In this document: piece after piece, positions 40,811 through 55,389 of the stretch
How positions within the stretch are numbered: the stretch's first letter is position 1
How the letters are laid out: every line of letters starts with the position of its first letter
NCBI RefSeq assembly: GCF_024868665.1
Contig: NC_079894.1
Coordinates: 6,755,286-6,819,285, forward strand
Source of the DNA: Triplophysa rosa
Lineage: Eukaryota > Chordata > Actinopteri > Cypriniformes > Nemacheilidae
Reading direction: 5' to 3'
DNA: 64,000 nucleotides
Notes under the pieces: model-generated
The model's database searches: none
What the model was told of the DNA's origin: nothing
The model's input: only the letters and a program-made list of their open reading frames with translations
Program-made: the position numbers and the translations under genes

Positions 40811-42699
40811 CTATAGCACTCCCAGCTGTGGAAAAAATGTTTTTTTCTTACTATCATTTTTTACTTCTAAAGTGAGATTGACACGTAATGACAATGGTCC
40901 TTGAAGGTCATCAATAATGATCACTGTCAGAAATATCTGATACTCTCCCTGAAATGTAAAATTGTTTTTTTTATTATTAATACGATAACAGTAACGTTAT
41001 TTATTACATGGTTTACTGTATATTGTTTATTATTTTTGTTGTTATTCTAACAATTATGATTATTGCTTATGTACAGGGCTGGGGAGTAACGAAATATATG
41101 TAACTTAGTTACGTATTTAAAATGCAAAATTTGTATTTCATTACAGTTACTTTTAAATGGGTAATCACATTACAGTTACATCCAAAAAGTGATTACTTTG
41201 AATTTTAATGTCATTTATTTCATTTAAACATTATTATAAACTGTAACAGTTATTAATGTAAACAGCAGTCTGTGATTCTCTGACTCTGACAATCTGCAAA
41301 AGCATCCTAAACTACAGTTATGCTGATAAGTTTCATACTTCTTGCCGAATATGCAAAATTTGAATTAACAAAATATAAAAATTGCATGGCAATTTTATTT
41401 AGTACTGTCCTGAATAAGCTATTTCATATAATAGAAGTTTACATATAGTCCACAAGACAAACTGACTTCATTTTTATAAAATTGCCACACTAAAAAATGT
41501 ACATACCCTTGAATCTTTATTGTCCGTCATTACCTGAATGATCAACGACTGTATTCATGCTTGAGTTCTGTATTGAGTTTATATCTCACAATTCTGACTT
41601 CTTTTCTTAGTATTGTGAGACACAATTTTGGACTATAATGTTCAATGAGGGAAAACTGTAAAACTGGTATTGTGTAAAGTAATATGCAGAGGAAATCCAA
41701 GTCCTCTGTTTGGTGATCCCTTTGTTTGATGTACCTTATTAGTATTCTAAAGTATTTAGATTAAGTTACAAAATTTGTGTAATCTAACGAAATACTTTAC
41801 AGATTACTTTTTAAAGCATGTATTTTGTAATCTGTAGTGAAATACATTTTAAAAGTAGCCCTGCTTATATACAGTACACCGTTTTTATATTATACTATTT
41901 TTACAACTAGTACAATTTCTGCAATTATTATATAATTCTGCTATGGATGAAGCACTACTGTTCATTTCTCACCTCAGGGCCAGTCATCTTTTTCACATAC
42001 AGCGGAAAGGTTTCATGAAGAGTTTCTGAAACAAAGAAAGGAAATATCAGTGATCATATTGTATTACTGAAAAATAAATAAAAATGTTGCGTTGTGGAGT
42101 ATACCTCCTTTGATTATATAACATATTTTTGCATCCTCACAAGGAAGATCTGGCTGTGTGTACTCCAGCCACAGCTGACCTTTGTAGTGAACAGCACAGT
42201 GATATCCAACACGAGCCATTGTAAACACTGATAAACAAAAAAGGACAAATGCCAACAGCTCTCTTCAAAGTACGATATAAACTTATGGAATTGTACATTA
42301 CATAATAATGGCTTAAAATTGATGTTATATAAACTCTAGGTGATCGCAGTACAGAACATTCAACTTTCACTTACTTGTGATTCCTGTATAAGATACATTG
42401 TAGAGGGACACTCCAAAAGAACAGGGGGAAGCATTTATTGACAGGTAATACAAGGGACCTGATTGAAGAGAACATTGACTGTTAACCAAAAATAAACTTT
42501 GCGCAACATTTTAACATATGACATTTGATTTTTTTGTACAAATCAAACAAAAGTAATTGTATTAAAACTTACCATCATATGTGTACCAAACATTAAAATT
42601 TTCGGAGGAGCACAATACTCTTCTCTCTACAAAGGCTGAGGGCATACAAGACCATACTGCCGTAAAACAAAGAAAAGCTAAAGGGTTTGACAACACCAT
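40811..42699 (-). CDS. ly96: ly96-like gene A (MD-2, TLR4 co-receptor family)
   Basis: Minus-strand exons: 42573-42699, 42375-42458, 42105-42227, 41973-42025, 40811-40948. All have GT-AG junctions and continuous frame, giving 174 aa (human MD-2 is 160). MD-2 is a secreted ML-domain lipid-binding protein that presents lipid A to TLR4. A signal peptide occupies about residues 1-23. CSSENFNVWYTYDG matches the first ML strand, SINASPC the second, and CEDAKICYIIKGE the region around the C95-C105 pair of mammalian MD-2. Cysteines of the mature chain: 30, 55, 81, 100, 106. N-glycosylation sequons lie at 51, 63, 153 and 160. The C-terminal exon (GEYQIFL...) lacks the two cysteines of human MD-2 (133, 148). 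Position next to tmem70 matches human LY96 synteny. Intron 4 carries a 790-bp hAT insertion. Confidence 0.9.
41074..41863. mobile_element. hAT-type non-autonomous element in ly96-A intron 4
   Basis: It starts CAGGGCTGGGGAGTAAC and ends AAAAGTAGCCCTG, so the ends are inverted over CAGGGCT. Flanks CTTATGTA (41066-41073) and CTTATATA (41864-41871) match at 7 of 8 positions. The interior has the GTTACTTT / AGTAATC-type text common in teleost repeats and no transposase frame. Confidence 0.8.
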
Positions 42700-42860
42700 A
42701 ACGGTAAACCTTTGCGATACCAGTGGTAAAATCCCTCTGTCTGAATGGTCGTATAAGTGTGATGATTTTTCTGCCTAGAAGCTGACTGACACACACACAG
42801 AACTAGTTTCAAGGTAAATACGCGTCTAGAATGGGTCTTACACTATTACAGAGATATTAA

Positions 42861-42917
42861 AATGTACTGCATTGTAATAACTTCCCTTTAAATTTCAACC
42901 CGTCACTGGTTTTTCCT
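42861..42917 (-). promoter_or_regulatory. Upstream block of ly96-A shared with ly96-B
   Basis: Plus-strand AATGTACTGCATTGTA (42861-42876) and GGTTTTTCCT (42908-42917) recur upstream of copy B in the same order. They lie 160-220 bp before the start codon. On the gene strand the second motif reads AGGAAAAACC, with a GGAA core. Confidence 0.4.
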
Positions 42918-43109
42918 TTGTATAATACCAGCGGTTTTGTGAAGAGGAAACTTATTGAAAAAAGGAACTCTGGTCATGAGATAATTTACTAAGCATGCAT
43001 TTAATAGCATATGTTTAGGACTTTGTTTACACGTTCATAAGCTTTGATCAAATAATAAAAATACAGATCAAATGAATAAGAAAACATCTGGCTAAGGGAT
43101 TGTCTGTAA

Positions 43110-43230
43110 AGCCACAAAAAATATTTTTAAGAGGACATATGGCATCATGCAGAGATTGAGCATACTGCTGGAATAAGAGGAAAACTTCACAGAAAAAAAG
43201 ATTAGCAGGTTATTGTAAAGGTCTAATTCA
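43110..43230 (-). pseudogene. Duplicated fragment of tmem70 exon 3 and adjoining intron
   Basis: The plus-strand text ggcatcatgcagagattgag matches tmem70 at 47218-47237 with few changes. The similarity continues through catactgctggaata and aaaacttcac into the intron flank (aggttattg...). On the minus strand it still reads like the start of tmem70 exon 3 (SYSSSM...LC.MPY), but the AG acceptor is gone. It lies between ly96 copies A and B and marks the duplication unit. Confidence 0.75.
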
Positions 43231-43351
43231 AAGAAATCATTGAAACAATCAATTACTGTTTACATTTTGTAAAGATGTAGATATTTTTATTAACAAGAAT
43301 TATTTATTTATATTTATGTATAATTCATCTGACTTTAATAGAAATGAAACC

Positions 43352-43600
43352 CCTTTATCAATTACTCCCTGATGTCATTCTAAACGTACGACTTTCTTTC
43401 TTCTGCAGAACACAAAAGAAGATATTTCGAACAGTGTTGGTTGCTAAACAACATTGACTCCCATTGACTTCCATTTTATGGGCACAAAACCACTGAGACA
43501 TTTCTCGAAATATCTTCATTGTCATATACAGGTTTTGAATGACATGAAAGTGAATAAACTTTTGATGATGACGGAATCATTACATTTTTTCTTCATCACC
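43352..43600. mobile_element. Degenerate fold-back MITE copy
   Basis: Family core aacacaaaagaagatatttc, followed by its partner gaaatatcttcattgtc and gtgaataaacttttgatgatg. The ends are eroded. It lies between ly96 A and B. Confidence 0.6.
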
Positions 43601-43675
43601 CTACTAGCAAAATTCAATAAGATCTGCAGTGAAAGAAAAAAGGTGAAGCTGTATACCATGGCTTAATTGTCCTTG

Positions 43676-45068
43676 TCACAATAGACGAAAATGTTTTCCT
43701 CCATTATCAGCAATTTTCACTAGCCCAGTGATGTTAAAACGTGCTGTCAGTGCGTTTTCAAGGTCATCAACAAATGTCCAATTCAAGTAAATTTGATATT
43801 CTCCCTGAGAAATAAAATATGATTTATATAATCATTTCTTGTTTCTTGGTTTTCATAACACGTCTCATTTTGGTAAGGGTTAGTATTTAAGACTCACATT
43901 AGATATATAGTAGTGGTCAAAAGTAGCGTGTAACTTTCCAAAATTTACGTTTTTCCTTCATATTCAAATATACTATTAAAGCTATAGGCTATTAAAAACT
44001 TTGTATTCAAGTAGAATTATTTTGTCTAATTAATGCCTTAAAGGTTTGGTGTTTTGTAAATTTTGATGGTTTAACCTGAGGAGGAATTAAAAGCAAGTAC
44101 AAATATACCCACCAGAAATGACTTTTCCCCACTAAATACTGAATGAAGTACATTTTAGTATCATTAACTTGCTCACCTCTGGGGGGTAAAACGCTGACAC
44201 ATACACTGGTAGGCTGTCATAAAGTGTTTCTATAACAAGAATGCAATCATTATTATACACACCCACATCACACCTGTGGGAAAAAAAGTGAAAGTATTAA
44301 AAACATGGTAACGTGTAGTACCTCCTTTGATGATGTAACATATTTTGAGGTCCTCACAGGGAACATTTGGCTGTGAGTGTGCCAGCCACAGCTGACCTTT
44401 GTAATGTACAGCAATATCAAATCCAAAACGAGCAATTGAGAACACTAATAATACAAAAAAAAGTGACAAATGTCAACAAATGACTACTGATTAAAATGTC
44501 ATTTTACACCTTTAATGAGCTTAAATATAATTCCTTAGTTGTATTAAGTATATAATACATTGTGTAATATGCTTAATAATGCATGATTTGACAAATGAGT
44601 AGCATTAATCTTTCATAAACTTACTTGGGATTACTGTATAAATTATATTGTATGTTGTCATCCCTAGAGAGCAGGGAGATCCAGTCACTGACAGGTGATA
44701 TAATGGTCCTGATTAAAGACAACATTCACAACATGATCATAATGATACTGTATAGTAAAACTCTTCTTACCAATCATAACTATCCAAAACTACATTTACT
44801 GTGTGGAATAGATGGAGATCTGAGATATTGAGTCGCAGCACACACGAGAGGATCCATACATTGTATTGTGCTTTTTAACAACATAAGCCAAATTTCTGAA
44901 AAATATATCTGTAATATCCTCCTCTATGATGCATTTAATAAAAGCACATATTGACTTACCATCATAGCTGTACCAAAGGTTTACACTTTCTGAGGAGCAA
45001 AACAATTGTCTTTCAGCTGAAGTTGTAACAATGTGACAAAATAAAACTGTGATGTACAGAGGCTTCAT
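43676..45068 (-). CDS. ly96: ly96-like gene B (MD-2, TLR4 co-receptor family)
   Basis: Minus-strand exons: 44960-45068, 44625-44708, 44322-44444, 44177-44229, 43676-43804. All are in frame, giving 165 aa. Exons 2, 3 and 4 are the same lengths as in copy A (84, 123 and 53 nt). In exon 3, 29 of 41 residues are identical between A and B (for example AVHYKGQLWL and KICYIIKG). The signal peptide is at about residues 1-18. Mature cysteines at 24, 49, 94 and 100 can form the two N-terminal and central disulfides of MD-2, but the C-terminal cysteines are absent. Sequons lie at 131 (NWT) and 147 (NIT). The start at 45068 is chosen because the hydrophobic signal follows directly; the frame continues upstream without similarity. 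Role inferred from family: secreted lipid sensor with TLR4. Confidence 0.9.
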
Positions 45069-45190
45069 AATTGTTATCCTTTTATGAAACACACCAGTGG
45101 AATAATGTTCTGCCTGGAAACTGTAAGACGCACAAATAACCATTTACTAACAACAGCTTTTTTAACATCAATTTTAATGATCGATTACAA

Positions 45191-45259
45191 CAATGTACTG
45201 CATTGTATGTGGTAAAGCTTCTCTTCTCTTTTGGATTGAAAGCTGCCACAGGTTTTTCC
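45191..45259 (-). promoter_or_regulatory. Upstream block of ly96-B shared with ly96-A
   Basis: AATGTACTGCATTGTA (45191-45206) and GGTTTTTCCT (45250-45259) are as in copy A, 120-190 bp before the start codon, with a different spacing between the two motifs (59 against 47 bp). Confidence 0.4.
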
Positions 45260-45408
45260 TCTGCAAATATTTACATGAATGAAGAACAATTGAAAAACAG
45301 AAGTTTAGACATAAGATAAGATCATGAATAAAGGAGGGAATTCAATAGGCAAGTGCATTTAAAGAACATTATTTGAACGTTTGTTAGGGTTTAATTTCAG
45401 CATACACA

Positions 45409-45915
45409 CTAAATAACAAAACATAAATTGAAGTTAAAGCTTGTCTTACAGCTCTCCCAACTGGCATTCTCACCACCACAACTGTTTTGAAACATCCTCG
45501 TGCACATCTGACATTCTCCCTGGAAAGTAAAAGAAAATGTCTTGGCTTGCAATGGATCACATTTACATTTTGCAGATGGCAAATTTATTTGTGTGAGCTT
45601 ATAAAGCTCATCTTAGGATCAAAAACCTTTTCATACACATTGAAACTAAATAAGTGACTCTGAAACATGTCAGTGTTCTTATCAATAGTTACAAGCACAT
45701 CATTACAATAAAAGGGTAAAAAATGTAGTATCTCTTTTGATGATGTAATATAACTTGGCATCCTCACAAGTAACATCTGGCTGTGTCCCAACCACAGCTG
45801 ACCTTTGCAATGAACAGCAGCATGCTATCCAATACAAAGAGAATAATGTATAATGTAAATATATTTAATTAAACAAGTATTACTTAATATCTTTTGCCGG
45901 TATCTAATGCATTGT
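45409..45915 (-). pseudogene. ly96: ly96 copy C, degenerate
   Basis: Remnants on the minus strand: an exon 2 tail (about 45878-45915), exon 3 (about 45732-45845), exon 4 (45612-45659) and a possible exon 5 (45409-45519). Exon 3 is clearly homologous (KGQLWLG) but has an in-frame TAG and a 1-nt frameshift. Its donor and that of exon 4 have changed from GT to AT, and exon 4 is 5 nt short with stops. Exon 1 is missing. The region upstream at about 45930-46020 is a piece of the fold-back repeat family, which may have removed it. The exon 5 piece resembles the others only over its first codons. Confidence 0.85.
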
Positions 45916-46029
45916 GCCTTAAGGTTTGGGAGCCATTGTTGTTCGGTTACAGACGTTGTTCAAAATATTTTTGTGTTCTGCAGAAGAGGATAATTTTTGG
46001 GTGATCTATCCCTGTAATAGAGCCTTTGA

Positions 46030-46823
46030 ACAGACTAATTCTGTATTTCTATAATTCTGTATACCAGTAAATAATCTTATAAAATGACAAATGCTACAAT
46101 ACAAATAAAAAACACTGTTATGTTACTGCATAAAACTAGTGCAAAATATTTGTCTGAAATAACTTTACCAGAAACTATCTATTCAGATTCTTCTTATTAT
46201 TATATGGATCATACAACAAAATTTCTGGTGCGCTTTTTGTCAACATAAGGATTTAAGTAATAAGTACAATCTAGAGAAAGAAGACTATAGAACAACCACA
46301 AGTACAATAATACAAATATAAAGTGGCTAAAGTATACTGTACAGTAGAAATTTGCACATAGATTGGTCTATTTAGGTATATGTAGATATTGCACTTAGTT
46401 GTACCTTATAAGTTATTGCACATAAAGACATTGTGTTTTTTATCAGAAAACACTACTGTTTATTATTGTACAACTTCTCGTTTGAAACTTCTTACAGGTC
46501 TTTCCCTTGTAAAAAAAACTGAAATTAGACCCGAAACTGCTGGAAAACAGAAGAAAGAATTATGCAGAAAATTCAGCGGGTAGGCTATACACAGAGGGTA
46601 AATATGTATATGAATTTATTTACACTTACAAATACACTTACACCATACAGTTTTCAGCATCACAAATGATCTGTATGGCATACCGTGCCTGCCAAAATTC
46701 AATATCTTACAAGAGTCCACTGAAATTATTTGAATAGCTTTGAGATTTTCTAGTACCTTTATCAGACAACTTCGCCGTCCAACAAGTATGAACAGAAATC
46801 AGCAGTCACAAATCTGACACAAG
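46030..46823. other. tmem70 3' flank, no other gene seen
   Basis: AT-rich sequence between ly96 copy C and the tmem70 stop codon. It probably includes the tmem70 3' UTR. Confidence 0.4.
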
Positions 46824-47851
46824 CTAACTCTCATTTGGTTTGTTTAAGTCATCTAAGTCAAATAAGAAGGGCCGATCATACCCCATGAGGTGGTTGTAGT
46901 CATGAGGCATAGCAAAAAGCATTGGGTTAACCAGCATGGAGCATTTCTTGGCATAAAAACTAGTGAACATCCGGCTCACATCAGGAATTTCAACATCACT
47001 CTGGTGGAATACAGTCCGTTTCTCCACTAGAAATGCATTGTATGTGATGGCCGTGTACATGTCTGTGTCCTTGTTGTGGTACAGGCGTACTACATAGCCT
47101 TTGGTGATCAGATGGAGGAGAACAGGAGTCAGAAATGTGAAGACACCTATAAACCCACAAAAAGCCACTTGCAGTGCTAAACTGTTTACACCAATTCCTG
47201 TTTTCAAGAGGAGGTATGGCATCACGCAGAGACTGAACATACTGCTGGAATACGAGAAAAACTTCACACCTAGAAGAAAAGAAGAAATTGATTTAAATTA
47301 AAGGTTATTCTTTTGGACTAATGCAAAAAGTTTTAAATAATATCTGATATGGCTATGCCTATGTGTTACATGACATTTGTTTAAAAATACCATATCAAAT
47401 ATATTTGAGTTATCTACCAATTACAGCCTTGCCCAGGTTGCCTGTGTAGATCAATTGTCCATCTTCAGAATGTACTGGTGTGGATGCATACCATCTAACT
47501 GCGCAATATGGTTGAATCTATAAGCAAAATAAATCATTAATAGTCGCTTTTTAAAGTAAGAGCATCCTCTATTCCAGTTGCATAGTAGTGTTATTATATT
47601 ATTTAAGAATATCTAAAGAAAAAGTAGCGTCAAACCTTTTTTGTGGATGCTTTTAAAAACGACCTTTGCATCCCATGCAGTGAATGACACTTGCTCTTCA
47701 AAGCTAACGTTACTGCATGCGCGTGGAAATCTTTTTTCGTATTTTCATTACAGTTTGACGTCGGGCGAAAACAGACTTGGATGCTTCTAACGACCTGTTG
47801 TTGATTTTTTGATAGACGACGAAGTGCATGTAAAACTCCAACCTGATACAT
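46824..47851 (-). CDS. tmem70: tmem70, mitochondrial ATP synthase assembly factor
   Basis: Minus-strand exons: 47636-47851, 47418-47517, 46824-47269, giving 253 aa (human 260). TMEM70 is an inner-membrane protein that assists ATP synthase (and complex I) assembly. Residues 1-72 are a basic, poorly conserved presequence typical of mitochondrial import. Exon 2 carries [17 protein letters not shown]. Exon 3 carries two hydrophobic segments and the conserved [18 protein letters not shown] stretch, then [11 protein letters not shown] and HLMGYD near the end. The start at 47851 is the first ATG; the frame is open upstream only through a GTG. The exon 1 donor (AAG|GTTTGA) is weak but gives the correct phase. 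Head-to-head with eloc. Confidence 0.95.
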
Positions 47852-48237
47852 TTTTACTTCAGCCTGACACTCAGTTGAAGACCATGAAACCCGGAAACAA
47901 TTTGGTCCTGTCTCCACGTGAGGGATGTCGCGAAAAATGTGTAATCTTATGGTTGCCTATAAAAAAATTCGTATTTGCAAGAAACACACATTTTACACAC
48001 AGTGCTTAAAATAAACTGGAATGCGTTAATTTAACACTTTAATAAAATGTTGACACAATTCCGAGATAATTTACGGGGAACGCTGACTTTTAATTTGTAA
48101 GATATGTTACGGAAGAGGATTCGCTGATGAACGATTGTTTCCTGTAGTCGATACTGACAACAGAACAGCAGTTGCTCTCATCTCGTCAGAGACTAAACTG
48201 GATAAGAAAAGCCCAAAACACAAAAGACTAGCTCAAG
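47852..48237. promoter_or_regulatory. Shared tmem70-eloc promoter interval and eloc 5' exon
   Basis: Only about 390 bp separate the tmem70 start codon from the end of the first eloc exon (donor AAG|GTGAGT at 48238), so the two genes must share a short divergent promoter. No TATA box is evident. Confidence 0.55.
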
Positions 48238-48541
48238 GTGAGTAATAATAGTGTTTGGTTCATTTTGTATATGTGTTTTTGTTCGCAAGAATAGTGTCAG
48301 GTGAAACATTTATGGAAGACCGATCTGACGAGAGTGCTTGAGTTAAATAATAGCAGGTAATTTAACGTTAAATCATTTATTTTCATTTTTTGGTAACGTT
48401 ACTGCATGAGCATTACATAGCTGTTTTCCTCCTGTGTCAAAAGCGAACATAATTTGTCGTTACTAATGTTACATTTTTTTGTGTGTTCACTACTATTTTT
48501 TTCTCTTAAATTACAGTGAGAAGCAGGAGAAAGCAGTAAAA

Positions 48542-52270
<3,729 letters not shown>

Positions 52271-53647
52271 AAATACAAACAATTACAGTATTTAACTGCA
52301 GAATAAATATTAAGAGAAAACAAAATACTATTGTTTTATTGTTTTAAATGTAGGTTCCGCAACAGGAACATTGAACTTAATAACAGGGTTAAGTGCATTA
52401 CCCACCCTTAGTATCATTTATTATGTTATATTTGCGTATAAATTAAAAAAGATTACATCTGTTTTTTTGTTTGTGTGTTTGTTTATACGTTCAGATTTTT
52501 TTGAGCTTTAACCCAGTATTAAATTTTACATTATTTCTAATTAACAAAATATAGGTGCCTGAAAAAATATTCTCCTGTTAACTATTTTCAAGAGTTAATC
52601 AAATCAAATTGATATTTAATTTTATTGTTGATCTTTTTGTGTTAACCTTAAATTTAAATAAAGGTTGTTATAATAACAGACAGACGAATTGTCATTGTTC
52701 TTTACTGGTTAATTTTGCTTGTGATTTTTTCCTTATTTGTAATTCAATCTGGATAAAAGTTTCTAATAAATTAAGATTTCAGATGCAAAACCCTCTAAAT
52801 CCAATTCACGAGTTTTCGTTCAAATGACCATTTTTCATCAGGCTCCTACACTTACTTTCAGCAATAGCAGATATTTCAGACCATTCATAGTGTGGTATTT
52901 AGCGGGTTTTGAAGCAAAATCATTTGAGTAACGTGTGGAGAGCATTTGACGTTGGTATTTTTTGGAGGGTTATTTCATCTGAATGCAAATGGATTTTAGA
53001 GTAGATAAGTGCACTGAAACGTTTTTATAACGGACACATTCTGGGTATACCTGAGAATTATATTACATCGTGTAAAAATTTGCATAATAAGTCCACTTTA
53101 ACATAAACTCTTAAAAACCAGTCCCCAAATGATAATATCCAACAAAATATAAAATATTTCACATTTTACTGAGCTCTGGTAAGATGCATTGTTTAGCATC
53201 TTTTAAGGCTTTTTGAAAGAATCACATTTACTCATAAAGCACATCTCGGGTTTTATAATAAATTGCATGTTTTACTTTATAAATGTACTATATTAGTTTT
53301 ATATTTGTAAATAAATGATAGTACATGTGATTTGCAGTAGGTTTTTGTTTATATTTTCCCTGAAGTTAACATAGTTTCAGTTTTGGTGGACTACAAAATG
53401 CAAATGTGTGCATTGAAAAAAAGATGACTACTAATTTGCAAGTTTTTAACATGTTTTAGCCAAAAGACAAAGCACATTAAAAAAAAGAATTCTCCTGTTT
53501 GTCCAAAGGACAGGATAAGTCTGGTCACCTATTGCGGCTGCCCTTAAATGAAGTGTAAACTGTGCGAATGTTGTTGCATTGCGGCTCGCGCAGGGAAGCG
53601 GATCAGACGTCACTCGACCAATCGCCTCTCAGCAGAGGCTTTCCGTC

Positions 53648-55389
53648 ATGGCGTCTATGCAGGTGAATATCTCTTAAAACAAAAGCAACTCGTTTAACAT
53701 CACACTATAGATCAATTTAACATCGATTTATTATGACATCTTCCGGTTTATACCGTGTCTTTGTTTCGATCTGAACACAAAGCGTTAGTTGTTTTATCCG
53801 TACGCACATTTGTTTACTCTGCAAGCTAACGTTCAGTCAGTCTGAAAGCCCGACAACTCTGTCCTGTCATCACATACTGCTGTGACAAATAAAGACACGG
53901 TATTATTATTATTATTATAAACCTGATCTGTCACTGGAACCACAGGACATTTATCAATGCTGCTCGCTAGTTTCAGTAACGTTATCATTGTAATACATTT
54001 GTTTGCCAAGCTCGTTGTTAGCAGTCTGCTATGTGTCTACTTAACGTTACTAGTTTTATACTGCAGTAAGTTACTATTTAAAAACGAGACTTCAGTTTAA
54101 GTAATAGGTCAGATTTGTATCGTCATTTCTGATCATAATAAATAACTGGAATGTAGACATTTACTTGACATTGAAGTTTTGTGTTTTACCTTCAGTTACG
54201 TTTGAACTTTTTTCACTTCACAGAAAAGATTACAAAAAGAACTGTTGGCGTTGCAAAGTGACCCTCCACCTGGAATGACGCTGAATGAAAACAGCGTGCA
54301 GAACACAATCACAGAGTAAGCTGTCAGATGTGTACATGTGTTTCACTACAGCATCCTTTGACAGAGCAGAACAGTCACTTCAGTAGAGACGGGATTAGCT
54401 TCATTTTGACATGCTTGGCTGTCTGCATTCCGCAAACCTGTTTGCCTTTTGTATATATTGAATGGTAACAATTTTATTTATCTGTGTAAGCAATGAGTCA
54501 GTGATTGTTATCTACTCTTGTTCTTGTTCAGGTGGCTTATAGATATGGAAGGTGCTCCAGGTACTCTTTATGAGGGGGAGAAGTTTCAGCTGCTCTTCAA
54601 ATTCAGTAGTAGATATCCTTTTGACTCACCTCAGGTAATTTTTAAGATACGTTTGTGATTTCTTTATCTGTTTCTATCAAACCTGTTTTTGATTCAACGC
54701 ATGATGTATTGACCGTGTTTACTTTTCATGTCAGCATCACAGTTGAAACTGCAATACAGCAAAGCAATTAGATTAAATATGTAATTAAAAAAACATTGTA
54801 AAATAAATAATATTTTAGTTACTTGCCAAATCCATTATTAAAATGCTGCGTGCCATCTGCAGAGGTGCATTGTCTCATGTGTTCTGTTCTGCTAGTGATT
54901 TCTGTGAATTTACCTGTTTACAGGTAATGTTCACTGGAGAGAATATACCCATCCATCCACATGTCTATAGCAATGGTCACATCTGTTTATCTATATTAAC
55001 GGAAGATTGGTCACCAGCTTTATCCGTGCAGTCGGTTTGTTTAAGCATTATTAGCATGCTGTCAAGCTGCAAAGAAAAGGTAAAAACTTTTTTACCTATT
55101 AGGTTAATGTAATTTGTTTTTATAGTGATGTAATTAACTTTTTTTGTTGTTGTTTTTCAGCGGCGTCCTCCAGATAATTCATTTTATGTAAAGACATGTA
55201 ATAAAAATCCAAAGAAAACAAAGTGGTGGTATCATGGTGAGTCTTATTAAATTTTATTTTCAGTTTCACATGAGTTGTCTGATGCTTTTTGCAGTAATAG
55301 TTATTAGCAATCATAACCTACACAAATATTTTTTGCCCCTCTGATATGCTTATTTGTTTTGATTGTTCTATACAGATGATACATGCTAG
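53648..55389 (+). CDS. ube2w: ube2w, E2 ubiquitin-conjugating enzyme W
   Basis: Exons: 53648-53662, 54224-54315, 54532-54634, 54924-55079, 55161-55236, 55376-55389, giving 151 aa, identical in length to human UBE2W. UBE2W attaches ubiquitin to protein N-termini. The UBC fold is complete: the catalytic cysteine is C91 in NGHICLS, and the usual HPN motif is replaced by HPH (81-83), the known UBE2W variation. The flexible C-terminus ends KWWYHDDTC. The first coding exon has only 15 nt and the last 14. A CCAAT-like box (gaccaatcg) lies about 30 bp upstream of the start. In human the next gene, STAU2, follows; here it does not. Confidence 0.97.

Noticed and set aside
45409..45519. Exon 5 of ly96 copy C as a functional, cysteine-rich alternative exon
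   Set aside because: It is open and has an acceptor, but upstream exons are broken and similarity to A and B fades after a few codons.
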